A DNA stretch of 64,000 nt from Blasia pusilla (GCA_050084515.1 CM114272.1:9982001-10046000); one strand, 5' to 3'. Positions 12,480-23,329 are shown, numbered from the stretch's first letter. A program made the numbers and translations. The notes: generated from the sequence alone by a model not told the origin.

Positions 12480-12800
12480 CAAGAGGTAGAGTTTTTAGAC
12501 CGCAACGCGTCTTGTTGGATTCAGGAGCGCAACCCTGATGTTGGGGAAAGCGGCATTAAGAGGATTGGTCTTAACGAGAGCCGATGTGGAGCGTTGTCCA
12601 TTCCGGATATAGACATCTTTGGGTAGAGCGAGTACCACATAGTATATGACCCGATAGGAGGTCGTGGTGAGGATTCTTTCGGGACATCCTACAGATGAGT
12701 CTGCAGTGCAAGCCAAGGCGATAGTGACCGATGCTTGGTGGAGCACTGTTGTACCTGATGGGGTTTTCCTTGGATTAATGGGAGGAATCACCGTACTATA
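12480..12800 (+). pseudogene. Retropepsin-like aspartic protease (broken)
   Basis: The sequence RVLLDSGAQP at about 12503-12532 has the Asp-Ser-Gly-Ala active-site motif of retroviral-type proteases. Downstream pieces in shifting frames (GKAALRGLVLTRADVE, then ILSGHPTDESAVQAKAIVTD and PDGVFLGLMGG) fit the rest of the fold. At least one frameshift and several stops disrupt it. It would process the element's own polyprotein. Confidence 0.55.
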
Positions 12801-13164
12801 GACTAGGATGGCAGTCTGGTGATGGGCACCTTAGCTCATTACCCGTTCCATTCATCGGTGGAGTGATCGAGCAACGGACATGAGAGATGGCGACCTTAGC
12901 ATTTAGCAGCGCCATCACTTGGCCTAGTGATTTGATTGAGGGACATGTCCATGCAGAGGACATTCCTGTTCTTGACATTTCTATGGAGAGGAGTGTCATG
13001 GTAGACGCATCATTTTGTGGAGGAAAGGTGCAGCTTTGGGGCTTGATTGAGGAGCTTCGACGCTTAACCGCTGAGCATGTGTAGACCGCGTGGAGCGAGA
13101 CGTTTGCATCAGAGCGTGACGGGTCAGAGGAACTTGAGGTAGCTAGGAGTGCTATTATGACCCC

Positions 13165-13953
13165 TTTGGACACCATCCCAATTGTGTGGTGCATCCCATA
13201 GGAGGGTATTCACGTGTTGGATCTCTTTGGGGGTCAAGACTAGCTTAGCTATTGTTTTTTTGCAGCGAGGAAAGCAGCAAGGCAAAGCAGATCGGCAGCA
13301 GCAGATCACAAGGCAAAGCAAAGACATGTACGTTGAGATTGATGATGTTACGAGGCGTGCTTCACTTCACCATGTGGCGCAGTTACGTCTCTGATTTCCC
13401 GCCTTGTTGTCTAGTTCCGCCATCCAAGGATACCAGAGTTTCCTACCAAGGGATATTTAATTGTTTGGGCCGTGTCATGGCCAATCGAGTGTTGGACGAG
13501 GTAGTGGGTTAGGTGACTCTCGGTCCAGGTTATTTTGGGAGATGATGCGGATCTTGCGACACTTACAGAAGCATTAGTCTCATTCTCCAACATACATTCT
13601 GGAGAATGTGCCAATTTTGGGTAATTGAAGGTCCCGTGTGGTGACCAGTGCACATTAGATGCGCGCATGGATCGGCCCGATAGTGTTGTTGGATGCGGTG
13701 AGTGTAGGCTCACGAGCACATCGCCCGCATCTTTGGTGGACCAACTTGGTGTCACATGAGATATTGCAGAGGGCATATAAGAGAGTGGAGCGCCCCTCTG
13801 ATTTTTTGGTGGATTCTATTTCGGATCCAGATCGTCGATCACAGGTAGTGAGGCACAATGATCTATTGATTGTGGTGAATAGGATTGGCATGCCATGACC
13901 AATCTTTTCCACATTGGTGAGTATTCCCGCTTCCTATGCATTCAAGGAGGTCG
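13165..13953 (+). pseudogene. Retroelement-borne C5 cytosine DNA methyltransferase-like domain, first part
   Basis: The domain lies between protease and RT. Motif I (SAM binding) reads GIHVLDLFGG at 13205-13234. YVEIDDVTRRASLHHVAQL at about 13330-13385 matches the motif II/III region that binds SAM acidic contacts. A motif IV-like block, GPCHGQSSVGRGSGL then RSRLFWEMM (13467-13540), carries the candidate catalytic Cys at 13473-13475, though the usual Pro-Cys-Gln reads Pro-Cys-His. Motif VI (ENV) lies in PTYILENVPILG at 13602-13610. RAHRPHLWWTNL (about 13712-13747) resembles motif VIII. VNRIGMP and STLVSIPASYAFK follow, up to the insertion point. Frame changes occur near 13235 and between 13395 and 13460, and stops at 13625 and 13655. 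The domain resumes after the inserted element at 21346. Confidence 0.68.
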
Positions 13954-14963
13954 TTTCGCGCCTCTACTCTCCTTGAACGTCAATCTTTAGTGTTGCGGAA
14001 GCGTACGTTCAGTAGGACACGATCTCATCCCCAATCTGCACCCAAACACGCACTCTCGTTAGTCGGGTCCGGGCCAACCAGCGTTCCAACCCTCCGAGTT
14101 CTCAACTCGGCGTCTTATCAAGCTCAACCTTCCTTAATTCCTAGTTTCCAAAACATGGCAAGTACTTCAAGACTTGGAACAGACTTCCTGATTAGTCGAG
14201 GAACCTAAAACGGCACTTGCGCGCCTAGCAATCCCAACTATTCAACGGACCTTGTGCAAGTTCCAAACCGAGACCCAAGTAATTGAGTCGCGGGGTGAAG
14301 TCCAAGAGGGATGTCTAAAATCGCCTCCGTAGACTTGCTTAAGGTTTTCCAACCCAACCCCAAACTCTCGATCCGTTCCATGCCCTTGAGCCGCCCCATG
14401 GCGCCCAAAGTGGGGGTTCGAGTTCCAAGCATTCTCGGAGACCTTCCCCCTTACTAGTACTTCTAGGGTTCTCCAATAATCCCCCCCCCCCTCCTTTTGG
14501 AAAAGGAGGGTCGGGCCCTTCATTGTGGCCCTCCACCCGACTCTACTTACAGTTGTTTCTGGGTTGTTTCTCAGCCGCTGCTTATGCGTTTGCAGAGATC
14601 TTTAGTGCGTTTGAACCAACTTTCCATAAGCCTTCTGACGCACCCTTGTTTAATCCAAACGCATCTTGGCGCTAAAAGTTATGGTTATAAATACAATCGG
14701 AAACTCTCAAACGCTAGTGGCGTTCCAAATCCGGATTCTTCCTTTGGCAACCCTCTTTCTAGACTCGACTCCTTTCAAGTCTTATTCCGCGTTTGGTCCA
14801 GGTTTCTCGGTCGCAACCACAACATCTGAAACACAAAGCCTGGCTTGCGTCTCGTCTCTTGTCTCTTCTTCGAGACTACTCCAACGCGCAAACCATCTTA
14901 GCGTGAGCCCGCTAATGTTCCGATGTTCCGCTTGGCACTCGTTTGGTCATGAGGGTCGCGACA
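13954..14963 (-). repeat. 3' LTR of the nested chromovirus
   Basis: It is 1010 bp long. The plus-strand left end is TTTCGCG (its partner has TGTCGCG) and the right end is CGCGACA, a 7-bp terminal inverted repeat with one change. By eye it differs from the partner LTR by about seven substitutions plus a longer poly-C run (about 14480-14491). Confidence 0.92.
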
Positions 14964-14982
14964 CTCACCCCTCTTTAGAGGT
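14964..14982 (-). other. Polypurine tract of the nested chromovirus
   Basis: On the minus strand the sequence ctctaaagaggggtgag directly abuts the TGTCGCG-type start of the 3' LTR. This is the expected position for the RNase H-resistant primer of plus-strand synthesis. Confidence 0.75.
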
Positions 14983-15652
14983 TGATGCCCTCATCAACGC
15001 AAACCTTTGTTATGTCAAGTCTCCTGGGCAGCCTACCCCTTGATATTGAATTGCGTTCTGGTGGCTAACCCGCAATTCCTCTTAGTCTACAGTTGTCGCT
15101 TTGCACCACTTAGAATTATTAGCCTCTCCTCTTTGATAAGCCTGGACTCATTCCAAAGAACTAACCTATCAAATAAGCTAACTAAATGTGCAACCTTAGA
15201 CTCTTTTGGCTCATTCCTGTAAACATCACACTTGTTTACCTGGTCTACAATTTGTACTACTATTGGGTCGCTCTCGTATTCGACTTAGGCGCGTCACTAA
15301 GCTTACGTATGTAGCCACAAGTAAGATCACCCCAAGCCCCAAGACAGACTTCCTTTGCCCCGCCGACGCTAGGGCGAGCCCGCGTGTAATCCAACACAAG
15401 GTCGTGTTCTAGGTGCTTATCCACATACGAGCTCTCACCTCAAATACTCCTTGTGTGTCCTCTTGACTTACATCCTAAGCCTATGATGAACGACTCATAG
15501 CCATGCACTACCACATATAATTGCAATCAACTTTGGCATTGAATCTCCAAATCCATACACTCCTTTATTGCAACACTAGCATATTCTAGTTATAACGGCC
15601 TTCGGCCCAAGATTCCAATGGTTACAAGTCATGTCTCTAGCTTATCCTCGTA

Positions 15653-16576
15653 CTAACGTATGTGCTTCGCTTGAGTTTGCTTGAAGTCTCGCAACAACTC
15701 TTGCGCGTGTTCCAAATCCGCCTCCGCAATCCAATTCACCTCCTTCACATGGTAGCCCTTCCATTTAACCAAGTATTCATACTTGTTGGCCCGACGCCTC
15801 GAACGTAAGATGGTCTCCACCTCAAACTCCGGCTCTTCATTTATGATCACCGGGTGCAGTCTCACCACCTGTCTCCACTCGAAACGTCCATTATCTTGAA
15901 GATATTTCTTCAACAATGACACATGAAAGGTCGAGTGAATCTTAAACTCGATCGGCAGCCCCAATGTATACACATCCTCAAACGGGTTTGCCACAATCAC
16001 ATACGGTCCAACATACTTGGCAGACAGCTTCGCAGACAACTCTTTCGGAAGAGTGAGATTCTTCACACTCAACCACACTTGCTCTCCAACTTGGAATCAT
16101 ACTTGGCGTCAACTCTTGTTAGCATGCTTAACGTACCTCATTTGAGCCTTTGCAAGACTTCGCCTTGCTTGCTCTTCCCGTTCTCGCATTTCTACCAACA
16201 AACCTTCTGCCGTCGCTTGTCGTGTTTGTGCCAATGTAGTACCCTTCGAAAGGGCTAGGTCAAGAGGCCCTTCTGGCTCTCGTCCATTTTCCAGGAGAAA
16301 CAGAGATTCTCCAGTTGCAGAATGCTTGGTCGAGTTGTAGCAGTACTCCACCATGCTCAGCCACTTGACCCAATCTCATTGATCAGCACTGACATAATTC
16401 CTTAAGTACTGATTCACGATTGAGTTTACCTTTTCAGTCTATCCATCCGTCTGTGGGTGGAAAGCCGTACTGAAATTCAGCTTGGTCTTAAACCTCATAA
16501 ACAAGTGCTTCTAGAAAGCACTGGTAAACTTTGGATCCCGATCTGAAACAATGCTCCTCCGCAAACTGTGAGCCCG
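15653..16576 (-). pseudogene. Chromovirus integrase core end, GPY module and chromodomain
   Basis: The second core Asp lies in IVSDRDPKF (about 16545-16520). The Glu region reads FHPQTDG, a TAG, then TEKVNSIV (about 16470-16420). A block with EYCYNSTKHSATGESLF (about 16345) and a basic helical stretch follow. The 141-residue end (16078-15653) contains KYVGPYVIVANPF, a GPY/F module, and then a chromodomain with FEVETILRSRRR and YEYLVKWKGYHVKEVNWI (about 15830-15720). Chromodomains of this group are thought to guide integration to heterochromatin. Stops occur at about 16576, 16520, 16428, 16382 and 16090. Confidence 0.87.
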
Positions 16577-18511
16577 CTACCAGCTATTGAGAAATAATTG
16601 CGACATCGTATAAGCCGTTGCGGAATCCACCGTCGGCACGAATCTCGCCAACGTGCTAAACCGATCAACAATCACAAGTATAGCGTTGTATCCCTCAGAT
16701 TCCGGAAGACTCGTGATGAAATCCATACTCACACTTTGCAAGGGTCCTTCTGGGATCGGCAAGGGATGCAGCAAGCCTTGTCTCTTATCATAAGAAACTA
16801 TATTCGCTTGGCAGGTCACACAGGTCTTCACATATTGAGCAACATCCTCTTTCATGTTGGGCCAAAAGAAGCGCTTCGACAGAACAGCCAGCGTAGATTT
16901 CTCTCCTTTATGTCCTGCCAAGGGTCCGTCATGACACTCCGCTAACACTTTGGTTCGCATCCTGCCTTGCCCTACATAGATCCTACTCTGCTTGAACCTT
17001 AGTAAACCGTGCCTCAAACTTATGTTGGCCACCTTCTCACCCTGCTTCAACTTCCTCAGGTACTCCCCCGCGTGAGCATCCTTCATATATCCTTCACGAA
17101 TTCTTCTTTCCAGGTCTGTTTCTTTAGGGAACATTGCTCTCAAGACCAGTGTTGTCGATAGCATGTGTTCCTCCTTGCGACTCAATGCATCTGGAATCAC
17201 ATTATCTTTACCTGGCTTATGAATCAACTCAACATCCATCAACGCCAAGGTATCATGCCATCGCAGTTGTTTCGGTATCACTTGATCCTCGGTCTCAAAA
17301 TACTTGAGTGATATATTATCGGTGAATACTCGAGTCCTATGGAGCCCTAGATAGTGCCGCCACTTCCTCAAGCAATGTACCACCGCGAACAACTCTTCCT
17401 CGTGAGTGGGTCATCTCCTTTCAGTATCGCTAAGCTTCTTACTCTCGTATGCTACAGGTCTCCCTTCTTGCACCAACATTCTTGCAACCGCAAAATCACT
17501 AGCATCGGTATGTACTTCGAACGGTTTGTCAAACTCCGACAGCTTTAATATTGGTTCCTGCGACAGAATCTGCTTCACTCGGCTGAATGCCTCATTAACT
17601 TCCTGGGTCCAAGTCATGTTGGAAAACTTTGCTGTCCAATCCGTGAGAGGTCTCACAATTCCCAAAAAGTTTTTCACATAAGTGCGATAGAACTACACCG
17701 CACCTATGAACCTCCTCATCTCCTTTACAGTGGATGGGGGTTCCTACTCGACAATCGCTTTCACCTTCTCCATGTCTGGACTGACGCCATCTGCACTGAC
17801 CACGTGACCCAAGAATTTGATCTTGCTCAAACCAAATTCGCTCTTCTCTATATTTGCATACAGCTGATTTGCCCTTAGCTTAGACAAGACCACTCTCACA
17901 TGTCGAACGTGCTCCTCTAGTGACTTCGAATAGATAAGTATGTCATTAATATAGATGATAACATACTCATCCATTTCCTTGTGAAAAATGGAGTTCATCA
18001 ATGTGGTGAACGTCGGAGGCGCGTTACATAGACCGAAAGGCATCATTACAAACTCAAAGGAACCGTATCTTATCCTACACGCAGTCTTCTCCACATCTGC
18101 CTCGGAAATCCGGATCTGGTAATATCTTGACTTCAAGTCAATCCTATTGAAATATCTCGCGCCTGCCATCCTATGGAAGAGATCATCTATCCTTGGAAGA
18201 GGATAATTGTTCCAAACCGTCACTTTATTCAGCGCACGGTAATCAACATACAACCTCATCTTTCCATCCTTCTTCTTTACAAAAAGAACAGGTGCTCCAT
18301 AAGGTGCCTTGCTAGTCCTAATGTAACCCTTTTCCAAGAGCTCACTTAACTGCCTTTTCAACTCAAGAAGTTCCTCCTGATTCAACCTGTATGGTGCTTT
18401 TGAGGGTAGTTGGGAACCAGGTATGTTCTCTATCTTATGATCAACTACTCTATGTGGTGGCAACTCAGTCGGAAGCTCATTTGTCAAGACATCCTCAAAT
18501 TCCTTGACCAC
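16577..18511 (-). pseudogene. Chromovirus RT, RNase H and first part of integrase
   Basis: RT covers 18511-17744: RTSKAPYGAPVLFVKKKDG, LYVDYRALNKVTV, YPLPRIDDLF, FVMMPFGLCNAPPTF, and the active site YINDILIYSKSLEEH, where the usual second Asp pair reads Asn-Asp. Stops at about 17743 and 17694 precede the tether and RNase H (17677-17411, FEVHTDASDFAVARMLVQEG), then a TGA at about 17413. RNase H ends with IHKPGKDNVIPDALSRKEE at about 17225-17170. The integrase zinc region (HDGPLAGHKG…CVTCQ) lies at about 16930-16800 and the first core Asp in SMDFITSLP at about 16730. Confidence 0.85.
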
Positions 18512-18514
18512 TTC

Positions 18515-19155
18515 CTAAAGTGGTTCTGGGATTCCCCTTGAAACAGTGTCATGATCTCTGCGTATTTTGCTTGTAGCCTCCTCCACTTGTCTCATCAAGC
18601 AGAGAAATCCATCCTCCAACTCGGTCATGCTCCTCCTTGTAATCGAGTTCACTAACTCCTTTTTCATCGGAACTTCACGGACCAACCGCACCTGTAACCG
18701 TTTGCCTTTTAGCAAGACGCTCAACCTCAAGGGTCTACGTCTTAACTCCACCTCATACGCACTTAGGAATGCATTCCCCAAGACTCCATCAATGCCATCC
18801 ATTTCGCACACAGTGAAATTCTCCTTCAACTCGAATACCCTGCATCCTACGGTCAAACCCAAGACCAATTCAGAAGTCTGATGAGACTTGCCTCCTGCAA
18901 ATCCTACTCGAATGGGCTCATCCGCATTAGAGGTAGAAACCCTAGTTCCTTCACAATTCTGGGGCTTAGGAAGGAGTGTGAAGCACCTGTATCCACGAGC
19001 AACAACACATCGTGATCAACAATCTTGGATCTTAGGTACACCAAATTATGCGTCCTCTTGGTGACCTGAAGGGACGTCTCGAGATCACCCGCCAACAGAT
19101 GCTTAGCAGCAAACGCAATCATACTCCCATTACTAACCTTCGGTTTCAAACACAC
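18515..19155 (-). pseudogene. Chromovirus protease and protease-RT linker
   Basis: The protease active site reads LLVDTGASHSFLSP at about 19012-18971, with the canonical Asp-Thr-Gly. The remainder of the fold (CEMDGIDGVLGNAFLSAYEVEL) lies in the next frame at 18868-18515, so a frameshift occurs near 18870-18904. The linker ends at a TAG (about 18516) after PEPL, in a position where a Gln codon would fit. Confidence 0.75.
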
Positions 19156-19182
19156 TTTCGCCAGGTGCCCCGGTTCGCCACA

Positions 19183-20119
19183 CTAGTAGCATATGACCTT
19201 GCCGTTCCCTGACTTCGAGTGCTGTCCTCCTCTCGGCTTTGCATGAAGTTCCACTCGTTTTGCTGTCGGGGCGGACGACTCTCCTGGATCGTGCAGGCCC
19301 CCACTCCAGACTCTTTTGAACGTCTCCTTATTTTTCGACTTCTTTGAAAAACCTTTTGGCTCAAAGGGTTTTTGGGTTTGGATCTCATCGTCCCCAATCC
19401 GCTCCGCTAGCTTCATAAGATCCGCGCAGGTATCTGGTAACGTCGGCATTCGGTAAAGGGCCTTTTCAGCGCTCGGCTTGAGTCCACTAATGAAGATAGC
19501 CTTCTTTGCGTGCTCATCCATCTTTGGAAGAGAAGTCAGTTTCACACTAAACTCCCTCACATACGCGCTTAAGGAACCACTCTGCCGCATCCGCACGCAT
19601 TCCACTGTGTCGCGCAATTCTTGGTACTCTGGAGTGAATCGATCCCCAATCAACACCTTAAACTCCTCCCAACTCAAAGGTAACTTGCCGGCCAGATATT
19701 CCTCTCGTTGAGCTGTCCACCATTGTAGCGCATGATCCTTCAGGAAAGTAACGGCTACCGTCACCTTATCCTGCTCAAGCGCCCTCTCGCGCCTCAAGCA
19801 TGCGGTTCGATTCCATAAGAAAATCCTTCACTTTCCGCGAGCGCCCCATCCCAGTCAATGGCGTGGGCAGGTTTGTCTTGCAGAGCTTTTTGCCCACACC
19901 CGGAGTTCGGGTGGCCTCTAACTCTGCAATCGGCTTGCTTTGCTGGGACATCTGCTCCACCAACAGCTTCAACAAGTCCAACATCTGCCTTGACTCGGTC
20001 GGTTCCCCTGAGTTTGGGCCCGATGGTCCCACGGAAGGATTCACCTCTGGAACGTCCTCACGTCTGGCATTAAGCTCTTCGGGAGTCTCCGTCTCCTCCA
20101 TAGCTTCACAGTCCGGCAT
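19183..20119 (-). pseudogene. Chromovirus gag with zinc knuckle
   Basis: The N-terminal part (20119-19775) is acidic and Pro-rich. The capsid-like domain (19797 to about 19390) contains ALQWWTAQREEYL, WEEFKVLIGDRFTPEYQ and LSAYVREFSVKLTSLP, typical of retrotrans_gag. A Lys-rich stretch leads to the knuckle: Cys-Tyr, then a TAG at about 19184, then CGEPGHLAKVC. The second position of the knuckle is thus a stop, most simply a former CAG. The two open stretches overlap in different frames near 19775-19797, so a frameshift is also present. Confidence 0.8.
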
Positions 20120-20320
20120 TGGTTCCTCTCTTGGTTCACGTCGCTTGATTCAGCGCTTCTTGGGTTGTTCTCCCTTGATCGCCATTTTCAAGCCAACTCA
20201 CTCATATATCCTCCTCATTTCTTGCGTCCCTCCTCGAGCGTCTGAGTCTAGCCGCTACCTTGAGTTTTCCCAAGCGTCTGGTTGATCCCACAACCCCAAG
20301 TTCTCGCTCACCAAGGATTA

Positions 20321-20332
20321 GCTCTGATACCA
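20321..20332 (-). other. Primer binding site, initiator Met tRNA type
   Basis: Read on the minus strand the bases are TGGTATCAGAGC, complementary to the 3' end of plant initiator methionine tRNA. The site lies 2 nt from the 5' LTR, where minus-strand DNA synthesis is primed. Confidence 0.9.
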
Positions 20333-20334
20333 CT

Positions 20335-21340
20335 TGTCGCGCCCCAGCTCTCCTTGAACGTCAATCTTTAGTGTTGCGGAAGCGTACGTTCAGTAGGACA
20401 CGATCTCATCCCCAATCTGCACCCAAACACGCACTTTCGTTAGTCGGGTCCGGGCCAACCAGCGTTCCAACCCTCCGAGTTCTCAACTCGGCGTCTCATC
20501 AAGCTCAACCTTCCTTAATTCCTAGTTTCCAAAACATGGCAAGTACTTCAAGACTTGGAACAGACTTCCTGATTAGTCGAGGAACCTAAAACGGCACTTG
20601 CGCGCCTAGCAATCCCAACTATTCAACGGACCTTGTGCAAGTTCCAAACCGAGACCCAAGTAATTGAGTCGCGGGGTGAAGTCCAAGAGGGATGTCTAAA
20701 ATCGCCTCCATAGACTTGCTTAAGGTTTTCCAACCCAACCCCAAACTCTCGATCCGTTCCATGCCCTTGAGCCGCCCCATGGCGCCCAAAGTGGGGGTTC
20801 GAGTTCCAAGCATTCTCGGAGACCTTCCCCCTTACTAGTACTTCTAGGGTTCTCCAATAATCCCCCCCTCCTTTTGGAAAAGGAGGGTCGGGCCCTTCAT
20901 TGTGGCCCTCCACCCGACTCTACTTACAGTTGTTTCTGGGTTGTTTCTCAGCCGCTGCTTATGCGTTTGCAGAGATCTTTAGTGCGTTTGAACCAACTTT
21001 CCATAAGCCTTCTGACGCACCCTTGTTTAATCCAAACGCATCTTGGCGCTAAAAGTTATGGTTATAAATACAATCGGAAACTCTCAAACGCTAGTGGCGT
21101 TCCAAATCCGGATTCTTCCTTTGGCAACCCTCTTTCTAGACTCGACTCCTTTCAAGTCTTATTCCGCGTTTGGTCCAGGTTTCTCGGTCGCAACCACAAC
21201 ATCTGAAACACAAAGCCTGGCTTGCGTCTCGTCTCTTGTCTCTTCTTTGAGACTACTCCAACGCGCAAACCATCTTAGCGTGAGCCCGCTAATGTTCCGA
21301 TGTTCCGCTTGGCACTCGTTTGGTCATGAGGGTCGCGACA
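20335..21340 (-). repeat. 5' LTR of the nested chromovirus
   Basis: It is 1006 bp long with ends TGTCGCG and CGCGACA, followed by the target duplication GGTCG at 21341-21345. A TATA-like TATTTATAACC is read on the minus strand at about 21059-21069, a candidate promoter element. Confidence 0.92.
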
Positions 21341-21345
21341 GGTCG

Positions 21346-21545
21346 AGCCTGGCTTGGTTAAGGATGACCTGGTAAAGCGGTTGGTGGAGCCCAATGCCAA
21401 TGAGCACGAGCGATCGATGGCATTCCCCACATGAGTGAGGGTAGTACAGTCACTATCAGAGGCATCAAAACGTCATATCTTGGGTCAGGCGATGGATCTG
21501 AACTGCTTCACATGGATTTTCAGCTTAGGAGTAGCTGAGCAACAT
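21346..21545 (+). pseudogene. Methyltransferase-like domain, second part after insertion
   Basis: Directly after the second GGTCG copy the frame continues from the left part without shift. EPNANEHERSMAF (about 21388-21426) and LGQAMDLN (about 21479-21502) match the motif IX/X end of C5 methyltransferases, where motif X completes the SAM pocket near the C-terminus. One TGA lies between them. The fact that both halves are needed for a full motif I-X set shows that the chromodomain element inserted into this domain. From 21545 to about 21860 a linker of unknown function leads to RT. Confidence 0.6.
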
Positions 21546-21859
21546 ATTTTGTGGATGCGATAAATCACACTTGTTGCGTTGGTGAGCCCCATGCCTACCA
21601 AGACGGTTGAGGCAATGGCTGGGGGCAAAACCCGAGGAGATTGACACACCAAGGGTGATCGGGAAAGACACCCTTGGACTTCATGGGATGTTGTGCAGGT
21701 ACACCAGGAGATGATAGCCACAACATGGAGTGTGGTTTGGGGTAATGCTTGTGAAGGAGATTAGAGTTTGCAGTTGGCTGCAGGGGAGCAGTCGAGTTCT
21801 ACTGTCCGAGACGGGGTTGCACCATAGCAACCACCAACACCCGCGCCAAAGAGTCCTAC

Positions 21860-23290
21860 TGTAGTCACGATGGAGACTTGGGAGCCAGATATGGGCCCTA
21901 AGTTGGCAGGAGGAGAGTGGCGTCAAATACATCAATTCCTTAGGAGTAATAGGAGATATTTTGCATTTAGTATGCATGATTTGGGTACGCTGAAGGGTCC
22001 AGGGATCCGCATTGAGTTGTCGAGCAACACGCTAATCTTCCGACGACCGTATAGGTATAGTGACATGGAGAGAGCTCTGATTCAGAGTAGGAGGCAGGAC
22101 TTGCTTACGACTAGTGGATATGTTGCATAGAGAGTATGCATCTGCCGTTGTCATGCCCGCCAAGAAGGATGTGCATGGCAACTGGACGGATAGGTGGATG
22201 TGTGGAGATTACCAAACTATCAATCGGTAGACGAAATCCAATAGGTATGCCATGCCCACCCCTGAGGAGATCTTTGATGCTATTGGGCATGCAAAGGTCT
22301 TCAGTTCATTGGATTTGTGAGCTTGATACTATCAGCTGCCTATCAGACTGTAGGACATGCAAAAGAAAAAAATTTTGGGGCATCAATCCTCACGGGAAGG
22401 TGTTGTGCGCATACATATCGCTACACAATATACATTGTTGGTCACATCTACACCACACAACACCGATCTTCCCCACACACAGGTCGATCCACACATGTAC
22501 AAAAATCAACTCATACATATACATGGAGATCACACAATGAAAATAAAGATTAGTAAAAATGGCACACCGGCCTAAAACTCCACTCCTCAATCTACATCGG
22601 CATATCGAGCATCGTCCACCCTATGCTATCAAGGAATCCGGACGCTAGCACCCTAGTCCTATCTCACACACATACAAGAGAGGTGCTCCAACGGCCCAAC
22701 ATGAGAAAGATGGCTTAGGAAAACCATCTTCCTCTCTTATATAGGGTTGGGAAGAGCCAAAAGGCTCTTCCCCTAAAAATAGCCCTCCCCTTGGTAACCT
22801 GCGCGCACAGGTTACTAGGGGCGGGTGACATGGTCAACAAGTCACCCGTTTGTGAAAGACCTCAACATGAAAGTTGTCAGAAACAACGTTCCTGACACAA
22901 TGGACCTATCCTCAAACTCATCCGACATAGTGGGACAAAGTTACACTCAAGATAGTCTGCTAGCTCCTACGCCCTATCCACGATAGATCTCGGCCTATCG
23001 GCTACCCAGATGTGACAAAGGATTCTTGTACTAGTGGCGGTTCTTACCATTTGGGTTAAAGAAGCCCTAGATGAGTTTCAGAGGGTCATAGATAGGATCT
23101 TGGCAGGTCTAGATTTTTCTAGGTGTTATATTGATGACATCGTAGTCTTTAGCGCCACGATTGAGGAGCATGAGCGACATCTAGAGGAGATGTTTCGAAG
23201 ATTGCAGTTACATGGGCTGAAGCTATATTTAGGCAAGTGCAAGTTTGTCTACGACCAGATGAGTACTTGGGTCATACGATATACTTGGGG
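21860..23290 (+). pseudogene. Ty3 reverse transcriptase, interrupted by a solo LTR
   Basis: The N-terminal RT segment at 21870-22110 includes FAFSMHDLGTLKG and FRRPYRYSDMER. The fingers and palm follow with VVMPAKKD, MCGDYQTINR and YAMPTPEEIFDAIGHAKVFSSLDL (about 22145-22318), then ILGHQ/INPHGK up to 22400. After the inserted solo LTR, the RT resumes at about 23022 with WRFLPFGLK and the intact catalytic block CYIDDIVVFSATIEEHERHLE (about 23124-23186). Small frameshifts and TAG/TGA stops are present. The polymerase would copy element RNA into cDNA. Confidence 0.75.
22401..23017 (-). mobile_element. Solo LTR inserted in the RT gene
   Basis: This 617-bp unit begins TGTTGTGCG and ends TGTGACA and is flanked by AAGG at 22397-22400 and 23018-23021. 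RT coding resumes directly after it. Read on the minus strand it begins TGTCACATCTGGG, has a TATATAAG box (about 22736-22743) and ends CACAACA, so it is probably a minus-oriented LTR left by recombination. A palindrome, aacctgcgcgcacaggtt, lies at about 22796-22813. A 4-bp duplication is short for LTR elements; a base may have been lost. Confidence 0.7.
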
Positions 23291-23329
23291 GGCCTTGGTG
23301 TGCAACAAACGAAGGTAGAGGATATTTCA

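Larger units (their letters stand above)
13954..21340 (-). mobile_element. Chromodomain Ty3/gypsy (chromovirus), nearly complete, nested
   Basis: This element reads on the minus strand. Its 5' LTR is at 20335-21340 and its 3' LTR at 13954-14963. A GGTCG duplication (13949-13953 and 21341-21345) marks the insertion into the older methyltransferase-bearing element. The primer site TGGTATCAGAGC lies 2 nt inside the 5' LTR and a purine tract abuts the 3' LTR. Internal modules in order are gag, zinc knuckle, protease, RT, RNase H, integrase and chromodomain. The LTRs differ at only a handful of sites, so insertion is recent, yet the reading frame holds about ten stops. It therefore probably moved as a non-autonomous copy or decayed quickly. 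Confidence 0.93.

Noticed and set aside
15653-20119. Idea that TAG is read as Gln (alternative genetic code)
   Set aside because: CAP-D2 shows no in-frame TAG within its exons, other stops (TGA) also occur in elements, and decay by deamination explains the pattern.
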